In this document: positions 41,530 to 50,043 of the stretch, piece after piece
Numbering within the stretch: position 1 is the first letter of the stretch
How the letters are laid out: each line of letters begins with the position of its first letter
Assembly: GCF_031954525.1 (NCBI RefSeq)
Contig: NZ_CP134868.1
Coordinates: 1 to 64,000, forward strand
Direction of reading: 5' to 3'
DNA: 64,000 bases
Source: Dyella sp. BiH032
GTDB lineage: Bacteria; Pseudomonadota; Gammaproteobacteria; Xanthomonadales; Rhodanobacteraceae
Translations under genes and position numbers: made by a program
The notes under the pieces: generated by a model
What the model was told of the DNA's origin: nothing
Seen by the model: only the letters and a program-made list of their open reading frames with translations
Database searches by the model: none

Positions 41530-41796
41530 ATGAAGACTTTGCCACTCCGTTCTTGCCTCGATTGCCGGTGGCATGTCGACTATGGAACAGCATCCCTTGA
41601 TGGCGGTGTACGCCACGTGTGCACCGAGGAGACGGTGATCCTGGCGCAGCACGGAAAGTCGCGAGTGGACGAGGAGCCCACACCGGTTGGCCCCGTTTCG
41701 TGTGACTTGGCCCGTCGGTTCAGTGATGACGCGGTGTGCGGGCCTCGTGGTGAGCGCTGGATGCCGATCGATACAGCGGAGGCTGAAGGAGCATGA
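41530..41796 (+). CDS. Small cysteine-containing protein
   Basis: 88 residues with CLDCRW (about 9-14) and further cysteines near 31, 58 and 70. Probably metal-binding. The stop overlaps the next ATG. Confidence 0.55.
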   Translation: MKTLPLRSCLDCRWHVDYGTASLDGGVRHVCTEETVILAQHGKSRVDEEPTPVGPVSCDLARRFSDDAVCGPRGERWMPIDTAEAEGA

Positions 41797-42119
41797 GCGG
41801 CCGCGCATTGAATCTAGCGGCGGTTGCTGTGCTGCTCTTGGCTGCTTGTCAGGGGCCTGAGCGCGATGACGGAGCTTCGGTGCTCGTGGTCAACTCAAAA
41901 GCCGACTCGTGCTCCACGCGGACAGGTGCCCGTGCAACGTGCCCGGACGGGTTTCGTGTCAGCAGAGGCGGGTATCGCCTGGAGTCGTGGGACCAACTCG
42001 CCAAGGGCGGTCGCGTCGAACCGGTGGTCAACGAGGAAGACGCCAACGGTTGGCATGTCATGGGCGGAGGCCCTGTGGGCACCGCCTGTTTCTCCGCGTT
42101 CGCGGTCTGCGAGCGCTGA
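41793..42119 (+). CDS. Small lipoprotein
   Basis: 108 residues with a lipobox LLAAC (Cys near 19). Several cysteines follow (near 40, 50, 99 and 106), likely disulphides. Coupled to the preceding gene by ATGA. Confidence 0.65.
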   Translation: MSGRALNLAAVAVLLLAACQGPERDDGASVLVVNSKADSCSTRTGARATCPDGFRVSRGGYRLESWDQLAKGGRVEPVVNEEDANGWHVMGGGPVGTACFSAFAVCER

Positions 42120-42136
42120 CAACGAAGGAGTATTGG

Positions 42137-42481
42137 ATGGAACGCCGCGCAGCAAATTTTGAACGCAGCCACCTTTTGCAACGAACCAGAAGCGCGCATC
42201 GGCGCGTCGAAGGCGCTCTGGCGATGGCTGTGCGCCTCACCGATGATCCAGACAAGACCGCGCGCCTGGCGCGTCAGTACTGCAAGCCGTGCCACTACGA
42301 GGAGCGTTTGGCTGGCCAGGCCATCACGAAACAGCCGTGTGCGAGCTGCGGCACGCCGCATACGTATTCGAGCACGCTGACCGACGATCTCTGCCTGCAG
42401 TGTGCGCGAAAGCACGAGCTCTGTAAGCGGTGCGGTGGGGACATCGAGATCCGTACCGATCGTACGGACTGGCCGGTGTAG
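42137..42481 (+). CDS. Zinc-ribbon-type protein
   Basis: 114 residues. Four CxxC pairs (CKPC, CASC, CLQC, CKRC, about 49-100) indicate two zinc sites of treble-clef or ribbon type. AAGGAG precedes the ATG. Could be a small regulator or nucleic-acid-binding protein; function unknown. Confidence 0.65.
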   Translation: MERRAANFERSHLLQRTRSAHRRVEGALAMAVRLTDDPDKTARLARQYCKPCHYEERLAGQAITKQPCASCGTPHTYSSTLTDDLCLQCARKHELCKRCGGDIEIRTDRTDWPV

Positions 42482-42583
42482 TGCCGACGGCTCAAGCGAT
42501 CCGAGACCGCGCCGACATCCTCTGAGTAGGGATGGGGAGAGCGGTGACTGGGCGGGAACGCGACTATGCGCTCGAGTGAAGAC

Positions 42584-42874
42584 ATGAGTACTGAGAACGT
42601 TAAAAAGAAGAGCCTTTGGTCGATGATGAGGACCGGCGATCTGCGCAGTTGCGTCAAGCGCGGCAAGAGGAAGATCGCCATTGGCGCCATGTGGGTCGTA
42701 GGCTTCGTCCTGTTGAACGCCTGGTGCGCCAACCATCCCGAGCAAACCATATTCGCTCCGTTCTTCCATTGGCTCGCTGCCGTTGCGGCAATCGGGTTCG
42801 GCGGCCTGCAGCTGTCGTTCTGGTTGGGAGGGCTGCGCGAGATTCGCGGTGAGTTGGCCACCCGGAGCGACTGA
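42584..42874 (+). CDS. Small two-helix membrane protein
   Basis: 96 residues, basic N-terminus, transmembrane helices near 34-50 and 62-83. An upstream in-frame ATG at 42566 is possible. A strong terminator follows. Confidence 0.55.
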   Translation: MSTENVKKKSLWSMMRTGDLRSCVKRGKRKIAIGAMWVVGFVLLNAWCANHPEQTIFAPFFHWLAAVAAIGFGGLQLSFWLGGLREIRGELATRSD

Positions 42875-42916
42875 GCCGGCGCGCGGCCTCTGGGGCGACG
42901 CGGGGCAGAAAGAGAG

Positions 42917-42943
42917 GGCCGGCAAAAGCCGGCCTTTTCTTTG
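42917..42943 (+). terminator. Rho-independent terminator
   Basis: Perfect seven-base stem GGCCGGC/GCCGGCC around AAAA, then TTTTCTTT. Ends the plus-strand run that finishes with the small membrane protein. Confidence 0.9.
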
Positions 42944-43002
42944 TCCTGGATGTGACGGGACGTGCCCGCCGATTGCTCCCTGCGATCCCCGGCCACACTC
43001 CC

Positions 43003-43032
43003 AAAAAGAAGGGCTTGCATCGCTGCAAGCCC
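43003..43032 (-). terminator. Rho-independent terminator (minus strand)
   Basis: Read leftward, nine-base stem GGGCTTGCA/TGCAAGCCC with a four-base loop, then TTCTTTTTGG. Ends the minus-strand group of envelope genes, back to back with the plus-strand terminator just left of it. Confidence 0.8.
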
Positions 43033-43064
43033 CGCTTAGTCCGCTGCCTTGTATCCGGCGGCGC

Positions 43065-43364
43065 TCAGGTACGCGTCACCCACCTGACCGGCTGGGTGTT
43101 GACCAGGCGGCTGCAGACCTGGCCATCGCGGGTCGCGCCCTCGGTGTACGCCTTGCTCTCGTAGTAGCACAGGTTGGTGGTGTCCACAGGCTGGGATTCA
43201 TTTCGGCGGTCTGCCTGCATCTGGGCCAGCAGGGTGTTCGTTTGGTCGAGGCGAGTAGCCACTTGCGGACAGCAGTCGTCCATCTTGTGGGCGCTATCGG
43301 CGGCTGATGCGGTGGCGCAAGTGACGGCGGCGAGGGCGAAAAAGATGATGGAGATGGTCTTCAC
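43065..43364 (-). CDS. Secreted hypothetical protein
   Basis: 99 residues with a signal peptide (hydrophobic 4-20, cleavage near SAADS). The mature part has a CC pair and two more cysteines, suggesting disulphides, which fits a DsbC gene nearby. Followed by a terminator. Confidence 0.65.
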   Translation of the reverse strand: MKTISIIFFALAAVTCATASAADSAHKMDDCCPQVATRLDQTNTLLAQMQADRRNESQPVDTTNLCYYESKAYTEGATRDGQVCSRLVNTQPVRWVTRT

Positions 43365-43383
43365 GTTCGGTCCTTCGAAGAGT

Positions 43384-43950
43384 TCAGGGGGATGCGCTTT
43401 GGCTTGTCAGCCGCGGCGCAGGGATAGGAGGGGGCTGCTCCCACGAAGCGGCGTTGGCATCGCGCTCCCGGAGCTGGTCCACCTGCTTGAGCGCGTCGTG
43501 GACGATGCCAGCGGCAATGTTGGCGGCCCAATCAACGCTGTACTCGCGACGATCTGCGGTCGTGCTTACTCGGTACGGCTGTGTCGCGTTCGCCTCGGAC
43601 GAGAACTTCGCGGCGCTCTCAACAGCAAACCGTGGGTACTGCTTATCGACGGATGTTTTGAACGTAAACCGAGTGGTTCCGTGGCCGAAGAGGACTTCGG
43701 TGGTCATGGTGCACCCGAGAAAGCAAACGGTGGAGGCGCGAACATCGGCGATGCCGCGCTGCTTCATCTGCTTGCCGAAGTCTTCGGGGAAGTCCAGGAA
43801 TGCAGAGGTGAGCGGCAGGCTCGTCGCGCCGTAGCTCGGGGTGCGGGCGGTGCCGACGACGACCGCCGAGACAATGATCGCCGCGATCACGGCGATCACC
43901 ACCGGGGCGCGCCGCGATCGGCGCGGCGGGCTTCCGATGTCGGAGCTCAC
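43384..43950 (-). CDS. Membrane-anchored protein coupled to the DsbC-like gene
   Basis: 188 residues with a transmembrane helix near 15-34 and an external domain with two cysteines (STVCFLGCTMTT, about 74-85). The ATG overlaps the DsbC-like stop by four bases, so the two are cotranscribed. It may be a substrate or partner of the thiol isomerase. No family recognised. Confidence 0.6.
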   Translation of the reverse strand: MSSDIGSPPRRSRRAPVVIAVIAAIIVSAVVVGTARTPSYGATSLPLTSAFLDFPEDFGKQMKQRGIADVRASTVCFLGCTMTTEVLFGHGTTRFTFKTSVDKQYPRFAVESAAKFSSEANATQPYRVSTTADRREYSVDWAANIAAGIVHDALKQVDQLRERDANAASWEQPPPIPAPRLTSQSASP

Positions 43951-44861
43951 GGGGACTTTGCCTGTGCTGCCGGAGCGGGCTCCTGCGTGCCGGCGGCGCG
44001 CGCCGTTGCCTTGTCACTGCCTGCCAACTTGCTGACCATGGCCGCCGGTGGGAGGAATCCGCCGAGCTGGCGACCCGTCTGATCGAAGATCGCCGGCGTG
44101 CCTTCGATGCCGAGCTTGTCGCCCAGGTCATACATCTTTTCCACCTCACCGGCGCGCGAGCAGTTGGTTGCCGGAACCTGCTGGCCAGCGATGGCGAGCT
44201 CGTACGCCTTGGCGCGATCGCTGGAGCACCAGACTGACTTCATCTTGGCCAGCTCCGGCGACTCAAGGCCGCCGCGCGGGAACGGAACGTACTCAATGCG
44301 AATGCCGGCATCGAGGTAGCCCTTGATGCTCTTGTGCAGCAGCTGGCAGTAGTGGCAGCTCGTGTCCGTGAAGATGGTGACGGTGTACTTGGGATCCTTC
44401 GGCGAGAAGATGATCTTGTCCTCCGCCGGAATGGTGCGCAGCAGGTCCTTTCGGGCTTCGCCAAGGGCTTCGTCGGTGAGGTTGCGATGGGTGACCGTAT
44501 CAAGGAGCACGCCGTAGAGGAGATAGCGGCCGTCGTCGGTGACGTAGACCACCGTTGAATCAGCAACCACGCGCTTCAGGCCCTGGATCGGCATCTGGTC
44601 GATGGTGCGCACCACGGCGTTGGGATTGATGTCGCGGATCGTCTGACGGATGGCGGGGTTGTCTGCCGCTGCCGTGCCGCTCGCGGTCGGTACTTCCGCA
44701 GACTTCTGGGCGACCATGCGCGCGGTGAGCTGCTGAGGTGCACTGGCGGTCGGCGGTGCCGTCTGGGCGAACGCGGCGCCGCATGCCAACGTCAACGCGC
44801 CGATGGTGGCCAGCGCCAGGCCTGTGCTACGCGAGCGGAAGGGGCGGGGAAGGAGATTCAT
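43947..44861 (-). CDS. dsbC: DsbC-type periplasmic thiol-disulphide isomerase
   Basis: 304 residues: signal peptide (about 12-32), Ala/Pro-rich linker, N-terminal dimerisation domain (about 75-145, with VVYVTDDGRYLLYG) and a thioredoxin-fold domain with active site CHYC at 169-172, a further Cys pair (SVWCS and TNCSR) and the cis-Pro in EGTPAIF (about 256-262). It reshuffles disulphides in exported proteins, here probably the several Cys-rich secreted and lipoproteins encoded nearby. AAGGA lies 7 bp before the ATG. Plasmid dsbC genes are often part of conjugation regions. Confidence 0.85.
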   Translation of the reverse strand: MNLLPRPFRSRSTGLALATIGALTLACGAAFAQTAPPTASAPQQLTARMVAQKSAEVPTASGTAAADNPAIRQTIRDINPNAVVRTIDQMPIQGLKRVVADSTVVYVTDDGRYLLYGVLLDTVTHRNLTDEALGEARKDLLRTIPAEDKIIFSPKDPKYTVTIFTDTSCHYCQLLHKSIKGYLDAGIRIEYVPFPRGGLESPELAKMKSVWCSSDRAKAYELAIAGQQVPATNCSRAGEVEKMYDLGDKLGIEGTPAIFDQTGRQLGGFLPPAAMVSKLAGSDKATARAAGTQEPAPAAQAKSP

Positions 44862-45039
44862 GTGCCGTCCTTGCATGGAGTGAGGAAGCGCGACCACCAC
44901 GGTCGACGCGTGGTGAAAGGATAGAAAGCGCTCACCAGCTCCAAGCGTGGAAACCCCCCAACGAGTCGCGGTCGTTTCCCGGCTCGGCCGTGAGAAGCCA
45001 CCGGTACCGTGTGCACTCCCACATGGACCCGTGCCCCTC

Positions 45040-45675
45040 ATGAAGCCCAGTCGCATCGTTGCCTGGACCCTCGTACTTCTCGTGCACCTGACGCTCTCGC
45101 TGTACATCTCCTTGCCGTCCTCGCCTATGCGTCCGCTCTTCGCACCTCCCGCTGCTGCGAGGATGTCCATGGTCGCGGTTTCGGTAGTACCTGCGCGGGT
45201 AAAGGACTCAGAGCCCGAGACGCGACCGGAACCGCGCCAGACGCATGCGCAGCCAAAGGTGGCCGTGGTGCGAAAGGACCCACCCAAGCCCACGCAGTCC
45301 CACACGCCGACCATTCGCATCGCCTCCCGTCCGCAAGACCTGGTGGCGTCGCCGTTGCAACGTCCCGAGGTGGCCCCGAAAGAGATCGCGTCCTACAGAG
45401 TCACCGACATGCCGAACTTTCCGCTCGATGCATGGGATGAGGGCAAGCAAGGCTGGGTCGTGCTCATTGTGCTGGTGGGAATCGACGGGGCACCGGAAGG
45501 TGTGAGTGTCATTCGCAGTGTCTCGCCGGAGATCGACGCCGCGGCCATTGCGGCCGTGGCGAAATGGAAGTTCGAGCCGGGGCTGATCGGTGGTCGTCCT
45601 GTCCAGTCTTGGATCTCCGTTCCCATCGGCTTCTTCAAGGGCCGCCTCTCGAAGGGAACCGTCGGTCGCGGGTAG
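45040..45675 (+). CDS. TonB-like C-terminal domain protein
   Basis: 211 residues: N-terminal transmembrane helix (about 5-25), a Pro-rich periplasm-spanning linker (about 45-115) and a TonB C-terminal domain with GWVVLIVLVGIDGAPEGV, then PEIDAAAIAAVAKWKFEPG (about 145-190). It should reach across the periplasm to an outer-membrane receptor or transporter. No exbB, exbD or receptor is in the window. Divergent from the dsbC-like gene, with which it shares a ~180-bp promoter region. Confidence 0.75.
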   Translation: MKPSRIVAWTLVLLVHLTLSLYISLPSSPMRPLFAPPAAARMSMVAVSVVPARVKDSEPETRPEPRQTHAQPKVAVVRKDPPKPTQSHTPTIRIASRPQDLVASPLQRPEVAPKEIASYRVTDMPNFPLDAWDEGKQGWVVLIVLVGIDGAPEGVSVIRSVSPEIDAAAIAAVAKWKFEPGLIGGRPVQSWISVPIGFFKGRLSKGTVGRG

Positions 45676-45711
45676 CGGCTGGGCTCCCTGGCAGTGGACG
45701 TGGAGAAGCTA

Positions 45712-46266
45712 ATGTTTGACCGACTGGGCATACGTCCCATAGAAGCGGCCTCGCGATTCGGCGCGCTCGCGGCGCTTATTGCGGGTGCCGTCGCATTTCA
45801 TTTCGCGATCCGACGATACGTCGCGGGGATCCACCACCCCGAGCTACTGGAGATGAGCTTCTGGTTCATGGCAGGCGTGTCCCTGTCACACGACCTCGGT
45901 ATCCAGGGGCATCGGTCGGCTAGGCTACGCTCGCTTGCGTGGACCATGACCATCTTCGCGGTGGCAGCGGTCAGTGCCCACTGGGTACGCGACGCGTACA
46001 TTGCGCTCGTGCATTCTAGTTCGTCGGACGAGGCGCTTCTGATTCTGGGACCCGACTATGCGAACGCCGTTCGAAACCGAATTGTCGGGTATGAAGGCGC
46101 GTTCGCAATAGCGCTGATGGCCTCAAGACTCACGGTGAGGCGAATCGCGGTCCGCCTCGTGCGCGGGTGGAGGAGTGATTGCCAGTCCTCGCAGGCAGAC
46201 GTGTGTGAGGCCTGCGGTCAGCGCAAAAACGACGTCGTGGCAACCCCGGAGGGACGTGCCGAGTAG
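45712..46266 (+). CDS. Hypothetical membrane protein
   Basis: 184 residues with four hydrophobic helices (about 18-35, 45-62, 78-98, 130-148) and a C-terminal CEACG zinc-like pair (about 167-171). GGAG 7 bp upstream fixes the start. Unknown function. Confidence 0.6.
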   Translation: MFDRLGIRPIEAASRFGALAALIAGAVAFHFAIRRYVAGIHHPELLEMSFWFMAGVSLSHDLGIQGHRSARLRSLAWTMTIFAVAAVSAHWVRDAYIALVHSSSSDEALLILGPDYANAVRNRIVGYEGAFAIALMASRLTVRRIAVRLVRGWRSDCQSSQADVCEACGQRKNDVVATPEGRAE

Positions 46267-46387
46267 CGCGTGCGCACCTTGCGTCTCAGATCACGATGAG
46301 TCGCAGAACTTGAGACGTTTCGAGGCGAAGTTTTCGATCCCGCTTCTGGGTGCTTGATAAGAGCACCACTTGGTCGAGAGCCGACAC

Positions 46388-46876
46388 ATGTACGCCGATC
46401 GTTTTGCCCCCTATACAGCGACGAACATCCATCATTCGAAGCGCGCCCACGTCCCTGGCTATCGGGCCGAAGTGGTGCGCGACGGTGTCATCGTCGCGAA
46501 GATCTCGATCCCGGATAACGACGCCGCGGTCGAGCACGAATTCACTTCGGTCGCCCATCGCTTCCGCTTCGAGCAGCATCTCGCGACCCTCACGCCCGAA
46601 TTCTTTCCGGAGAAGCTGGCCGACGAAGAAACGATGCGTGCTTGCTTCCTGCTCGACCTGGTCGACGCAGTGCACGCGGACGCCCAGCTGCGGCGGATGT
46701 GCCAGGAGCATACGGTCTTCAGGCTGAAGGGCGATGTCGAAGACCACTGGCGAGAGCTTGATCAGCCGTACTCGCCGGCAGTGGCCCGTGCCATCCGGGA
46801 GGAATACAGGTCTGGTGTGGACGTGATCGCCAACGAGATCTTCGGTCAGGCAAAGCAGGAGGTGGGTCATGCATAA
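46388..46876 (+). CDS. Hypothetical protein
   Basis: 162 residues, soluble, acidic, His-rich N-terminus (NIHHSKRAH). Its end overlaps the next gene by 8 bp. No motif recognised. Confidence 0.6.
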   Translation: MYADRFAPYTATNIHHSKRAHVPGYRAEVVRDGVIVAKISIPDNDAAVEHEFTSVAHRFRFEQHLATLTPEFFPEKLADEETMRACFLLDLVDAVHADAQLRRMCQEHTVFRLKGDVEDHWRELDQPYSPAVARAIREEYRSGVDVIANEIFGQAKQEVGHA

Positions 46877-47423
46877 CCAGACCATGCAGCGCTTGGCGCT
46901 CGATAGTGACCTCGAGCAGCTCGCCACCAAACGTGCTGCGCTGCTGTCTGCCGCCAATTCCGAGCAAGCCCTGCTCCTGGCGCGCGACATCCGCGCCCAC
47001 GCGAACTGGGTCGTGACCCGAGTGGCCTCTCAGGTTCTGGCCAGCCGGTACCCGGGCGTTCGCAAAGTCGGTCGCGCCAATCGGGACCTCTTCGTGATCG
47101 AAACGGGCGAAGGGGTCGAGATCTACTGGCCACGCCTGGTTACTTCGGAAGAGCTGATCCGTCGCAACCGGGGCGTATTGGGCCTCGGGCTGGCCAGCCT
47201 GGCGCGCAGCGTGCTGCCGGCGCTCCTCTCGTCGCTGGGGGTCTCGCCCACGCCGGTGGACGATCGCGAGCTGGAAGTCGTGATCACAGAGCTGACCGAT
47301 CTACTGGAAGATCTCGCGCTGCCCATCAGCGGCGAGCTCCCGGTGGTGCCTTCGATCCCGGAAACGACGCTCCTCAAAGGGGGACTTTCCGAGATGCGCC
47401 GACCCGCTAGCGACCTACAGTAA
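46869..47423 (+). CDS. Hypothetical helical protein
   Basis: 184 residues, helical, with a hydrophobic but not clearly transmembrane stretch near 103-122. The start overlaps the previous gene. Unknown function. Confidence 0.6.
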   Translation: MHNQTMQRLALDSDLEQLATKRAALLSAANSEQALLLARDIRAHANWVVTRVASQVLASRYPGVRKVGRANRDLFVIETGEGVEIYWPRLVTSEELIRRNRGVLGLGLASLARSVLPALLSSLGVSPTPVDDRELEVVITELTDLLEDLALPISGELPVVPSIPETTLLKGGLSEMRRPASDLQ

Positions 47424-47565
47424 TCCCCGCCGGACAGCCCGGGCGCCGAGGATCGACGAGCCGGTGGACGTGGCGATTGATCGCCGCACACGGACGTGTG
47501 CAATGGAATGCTTGCTCGAGGGGAGCACGGATCGCCCCCTCGGGAGCCATCACAGGGAAATTTCA

Positions 47566-48258
47566 ATGAGGAGCATGAGCGCAGTTCGCTTGAGCGCCGT
47601 TGGGATCGCGCTGATGCTGGCCACGACGGGAAGGGCAGAGTCGCTGCCCGGTACGCTGCGTGTCATTGATGGCTCAGGCCAGAAGGTCGTCTCCAATGGG
47701 ATGATGGTGGCCTCCTTACCGAATGCGCTGCGCCTCGTAACCCCGCCGGTGGAGAAAGTCCCTACAGAGCCGAGGCCGAAGGTGGTGCCTGGGATCACGT
47801 TCCTCACCAAACAGCCCAAGTCCAAGGCTAGGCCGTTCCCTGAGGACGATCCCCAGACGCGAATGTGCGTCGAGAAGGCCTCGACCATCTTCCACGTGGA
47901 AACCACGCCCCTGTACGTGATCCTGGACGTAGAGGGTGGCACGGTCGGCGAGAACTCCAAGCCGAATAGGAACTTGTCCTACGACATCGGAAAAGCCCAG
48001 ATCAACTCTCAGCATCTGGGTAAGCTCGCTGCGAGGGGCATCGACGAAGCGACGCTACGGAACAGCCTATGCGTCAACATCTTCGTTCAAGCGTGGCTCT
48101 ACAAGGACGGGAGGAGTCGAAGCAAGAGCATGGCGGAGGCAATCGCGCTCTACCATTCTCCTACGCCTGAGGTCCAGGCGGTGTACCTACAGAAAATTGA
48201 AGATGCCATCGAGCGCCGGCAGGCGCGGATGGCCAAGCAATCCCCGGAGAAGACTTGA
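47566..48258 (+). CDS. VirB1-like lytic transglycosylase-type protein
   Basis: 230 residues with a signal peptide (about 1-25). The region about 115-215 follows the order of VirB1/TrbN-type transglycosylases: VILDVEGG with the likely catalytic glutamate, SYDIGKAQINSQHLGKLA (matching D-x-G-x-x-Q-I-N), NSLCVNIFVQAWLY, then EAIALYHSPTP. It would locally open peptidoglycan for an envelope-spanning machine, as in conjugation. No other clear type IV secretion gene is in this window. Confidence 0.75.
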   Translation: MRSMSAVRLSAVGIALMLATTGRAESLPGTLRVIDGSGQKVVSNGMMVASLPNALRLVTPPVEKVPTEPRPKVVPGITFLTKQPKSKARPFPEDDPQTRMCVEKASTIFHVETTPLYVILDVEGGTVGENSKPNRNLSYDIGKAQINSQHLGKLAARGIDEATLRNSLCVNIFVQAWLYKDGRSRSKSMAEAIALYHSPTPEVQAVYLQKIEDAIERRQARMAKQSPEKT

Positions 48259-48260
48259 GC

Positions 48261-48986
48261 ATGGCCTACAAACGTTCTGACATACTGAGCCACCTGGCCA
48301 TCATCCAGCACCACATTCCGCAGGCTATGTCGGTGACCACCGACGTGGTCGGCAACGTCGTCGCGCAGTCGCAAAACTCGCTGACGATCCAGCGCACGAC
48401 CGGCGCGAAGAACCTGCGTCTAGACCTGACGCCGCACGCGATGCACGAGGGTCGATCGATTGACCGGCTGGTCGCGTCAACCAGCCTGTCGAAGGCTGCC
48501 GCCGAGGAGATCTACTGGGCAGGTCGCGAGCTGTTCAAGCTCAATCCGCGAGGCTCCTGGTGCGCTACCAACACGGACGCGCCGACGAAGGACTTCGCCA
48601 CCGCGGACATCGTTCCCGATCTGCACCACTACGTGCGCGAATGCATGGCGCGACTGGGAAGCATGCTCCCGGCGGCGGACCTGATGAAGGTGGACACGTC
48701 GACCAAGCAGGGGCCTGACGGTCGCGCGCGGAAGCGACAGTGGATCCGCTTCACCAAGGGTGACCAGTACGAGTTGACAGCCATCGACACGGCGTCCATC
48801 TCCGCTCACGTGGCTGATGGATTTGTGCCGCGGCCGAGCGAGTTCCTCCAGGCGAACCAGTTGCGCATGGCCGCATGGGCCAAGCAGCTGGAGGTGGGCA
48901 CCGACGACCTTCCCGAGATTCTCCACCTCGCTGGCTTTGCAGCTGTGCAGCTGGGCTTCGAAGAGGTTGCGCTTCAGCGCGGCTGA
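48261..48986 (+). CDS. Hypothetical protein
   Basis: 241 residues, soluble. An in-frame TTG at 48255 overlaps the preceding stop, so translation may begin there. No motif recognised; it stands between the transglycosylase and the HU-like gene. Confidence 0.6.
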   Translation: MAYKRSDILSHLAIIQHHIPQAMSVTTDVVGNVVAQSQNSLTIQRTTGAKNLRLDLTPHAMHEGRSIDRLVASTSLSKAAAEEIYWAGRELFKLNPRGSWCATNTDAPTKDFATADIVPDLHHYVRECMARLGSMLPAADLMKVDTSTKQGPDGRARKRQWIRFTKGDQYELTAIDTASISAHVADGFVPRPSEFLQANQLRMAAWAKQLEVGTDDLPEILHLAGFAAVQLGFEEVALQRG

Positions 48987-49040
48987 GAACAGAGCGATTT
49001 GAGCGACGTGGCCGCAGGAGGCGGGCCTTCAGGGGAAGAG

Positions 49041-49346
49041 ATGACGAAGTCCGAGTTAGTCGAAAAGATTCACGCCGCAACAGGGATGAGTCGCAGCGCC
49101 GCGATGAAGATGCTCAACGCAATGACGAAGATCGTCACGCAGCAGGTGGCCGAGGGGCAGTGTGTTCAAATCAGCGGGTTTGGACAGTTCCAGGCCAAGG
49201 CCTGGCCAGCGCGCGCGGGAAAGGATCCACGCACCCGCGAGCCTGTTTGGCTGCCAGAAACCAAAGTGCCGGCATTCAAGCCGAGCGCACAGTTCAAGTC
49301 GGCCGTGCGACTTGGCTACGCAAGTGTGCGAGATGAGGATGGCTAG
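49041..49346 (+). CDS. HU/IHF-family DNA-bending protein
   Basis: 101 residues, the usual family length. TKSELVEKIHAATGMS (about 2-17), ISGFGQFQAKAWPARAGKDP (about 44-63) with the conserved GFGxF, then R-containing beta arm (DPRTRE instead of NPRTGE) and AFKPSAQFK match HU/IHF. Binds and bends DNA, aiding replication, recombination or partition. AGGGGAAGAG precedes the ATG. It overlaps the next gene by 14 bp, in one operon with rusA and recJ-like genes. Confidence 0.88.
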   Translation: MTKSELVEKIHAATGMSRSAAMKMLNAMTKIVTQQVAEGQCVQISGFGQFQAKAWPARAGKDPRTREPVWLPETKVPAFKPSAQFKSAVRLGYASVRDEDG

Positions 49347-49956
49347 CCGTGGCGCTCGCAGGGAAGCGTGGGCAGAGTTCTTGCGCAGCGCGCACGGACT
49401 GAGCACGGCGGCGCCGGCGCCTCAGCCGCTGCCGAAGCTTGCCCAGATCGCCGCACCGCCGCCTCGCGCGCGGAAGCGCGCGACGGCCGCGACGCTCCTG
49501 GCGAATCTCTTGAGTGCGACGAGCGAGGACGCGGATAATCCCGACACCCAGATGGTGGATATCCTCGTCCTGGGAAAGCCCCGCATGACCCAACGCGATC
49601 GCTGGCAAAAGCGACCTGCGGCGCTTCGGTACCGAGCGTTCTGCGATGAGCTTCGGTTGCGCCAGGTCCGCGTACCCAATCGCTACGGTGCGATCTGCAT
49701 CCTGCCGATGCCTAAGTCCTGGTCTGAGCGGACTAAGGAAGCCATGAATGGCATGCCCCATCTGCAGAAGCCGGACAAAGACAATATCGAGAAGGCGATA
49801 GCGGATGCGCTCAAGGCCAACGACCAGACGATCTGGGACGGTGCGGCCTGTAAGTACTGGGGCTACGCGCCTAGGCTGATCATTGTGCGCAGGGATGCCT
49901 CATCGATGTGGACCGTGCCGGATCGATGTGATCCCACCTGGTTGCCGGAGAAGTAA
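49333..49956 (+). CDS. rusA: RusA-like Holliday junction resolvase
   Basis: 207 residues; the C-terminal ~125 form the RusA domain: GKPRMTQRDRWQKRP, the core PMPKSW (about 117-122), KPDKDNIEKAIADAL with two catalytic aspartates, and DQTIWDGAACKYWG with the third aspartate and the conserved lysine. The N-terminal 75 residues are an Ala/Pro/Arg-rich extension absent from phage RusA. Resolves four-way junctions arising in recombination or replication fork repair. Cotranscribed with HU-like and RecJ-like genes. Confidence 0.88.
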   Translation: MRMASRGARREAWAEFLRSAHGLSTAAPAPQPLPKLAQIAAPPPRARKRATAATLLANLLSATSEDADNPDTQMVDILVLGKPRMTQRDRWQKRPAALRYRAFCDELRLRQVRVPNRYGAICILPMPKSWSERTKEAMNGMPHLQKPDKDNIEKAIADALKANDQTIWDGAACKYWGYAPRLIIVRRDASSMWTVPDRCDPTWLPEK

Positions 49957-50043
49957 CGTCGCTGGCCAACGCGATGCCGCCTTTCTTTGCGCAGACATGG
50001 CGCGGCGGTAACTGACTATCGGTGCCTTCCTGAGACCCTCGCT

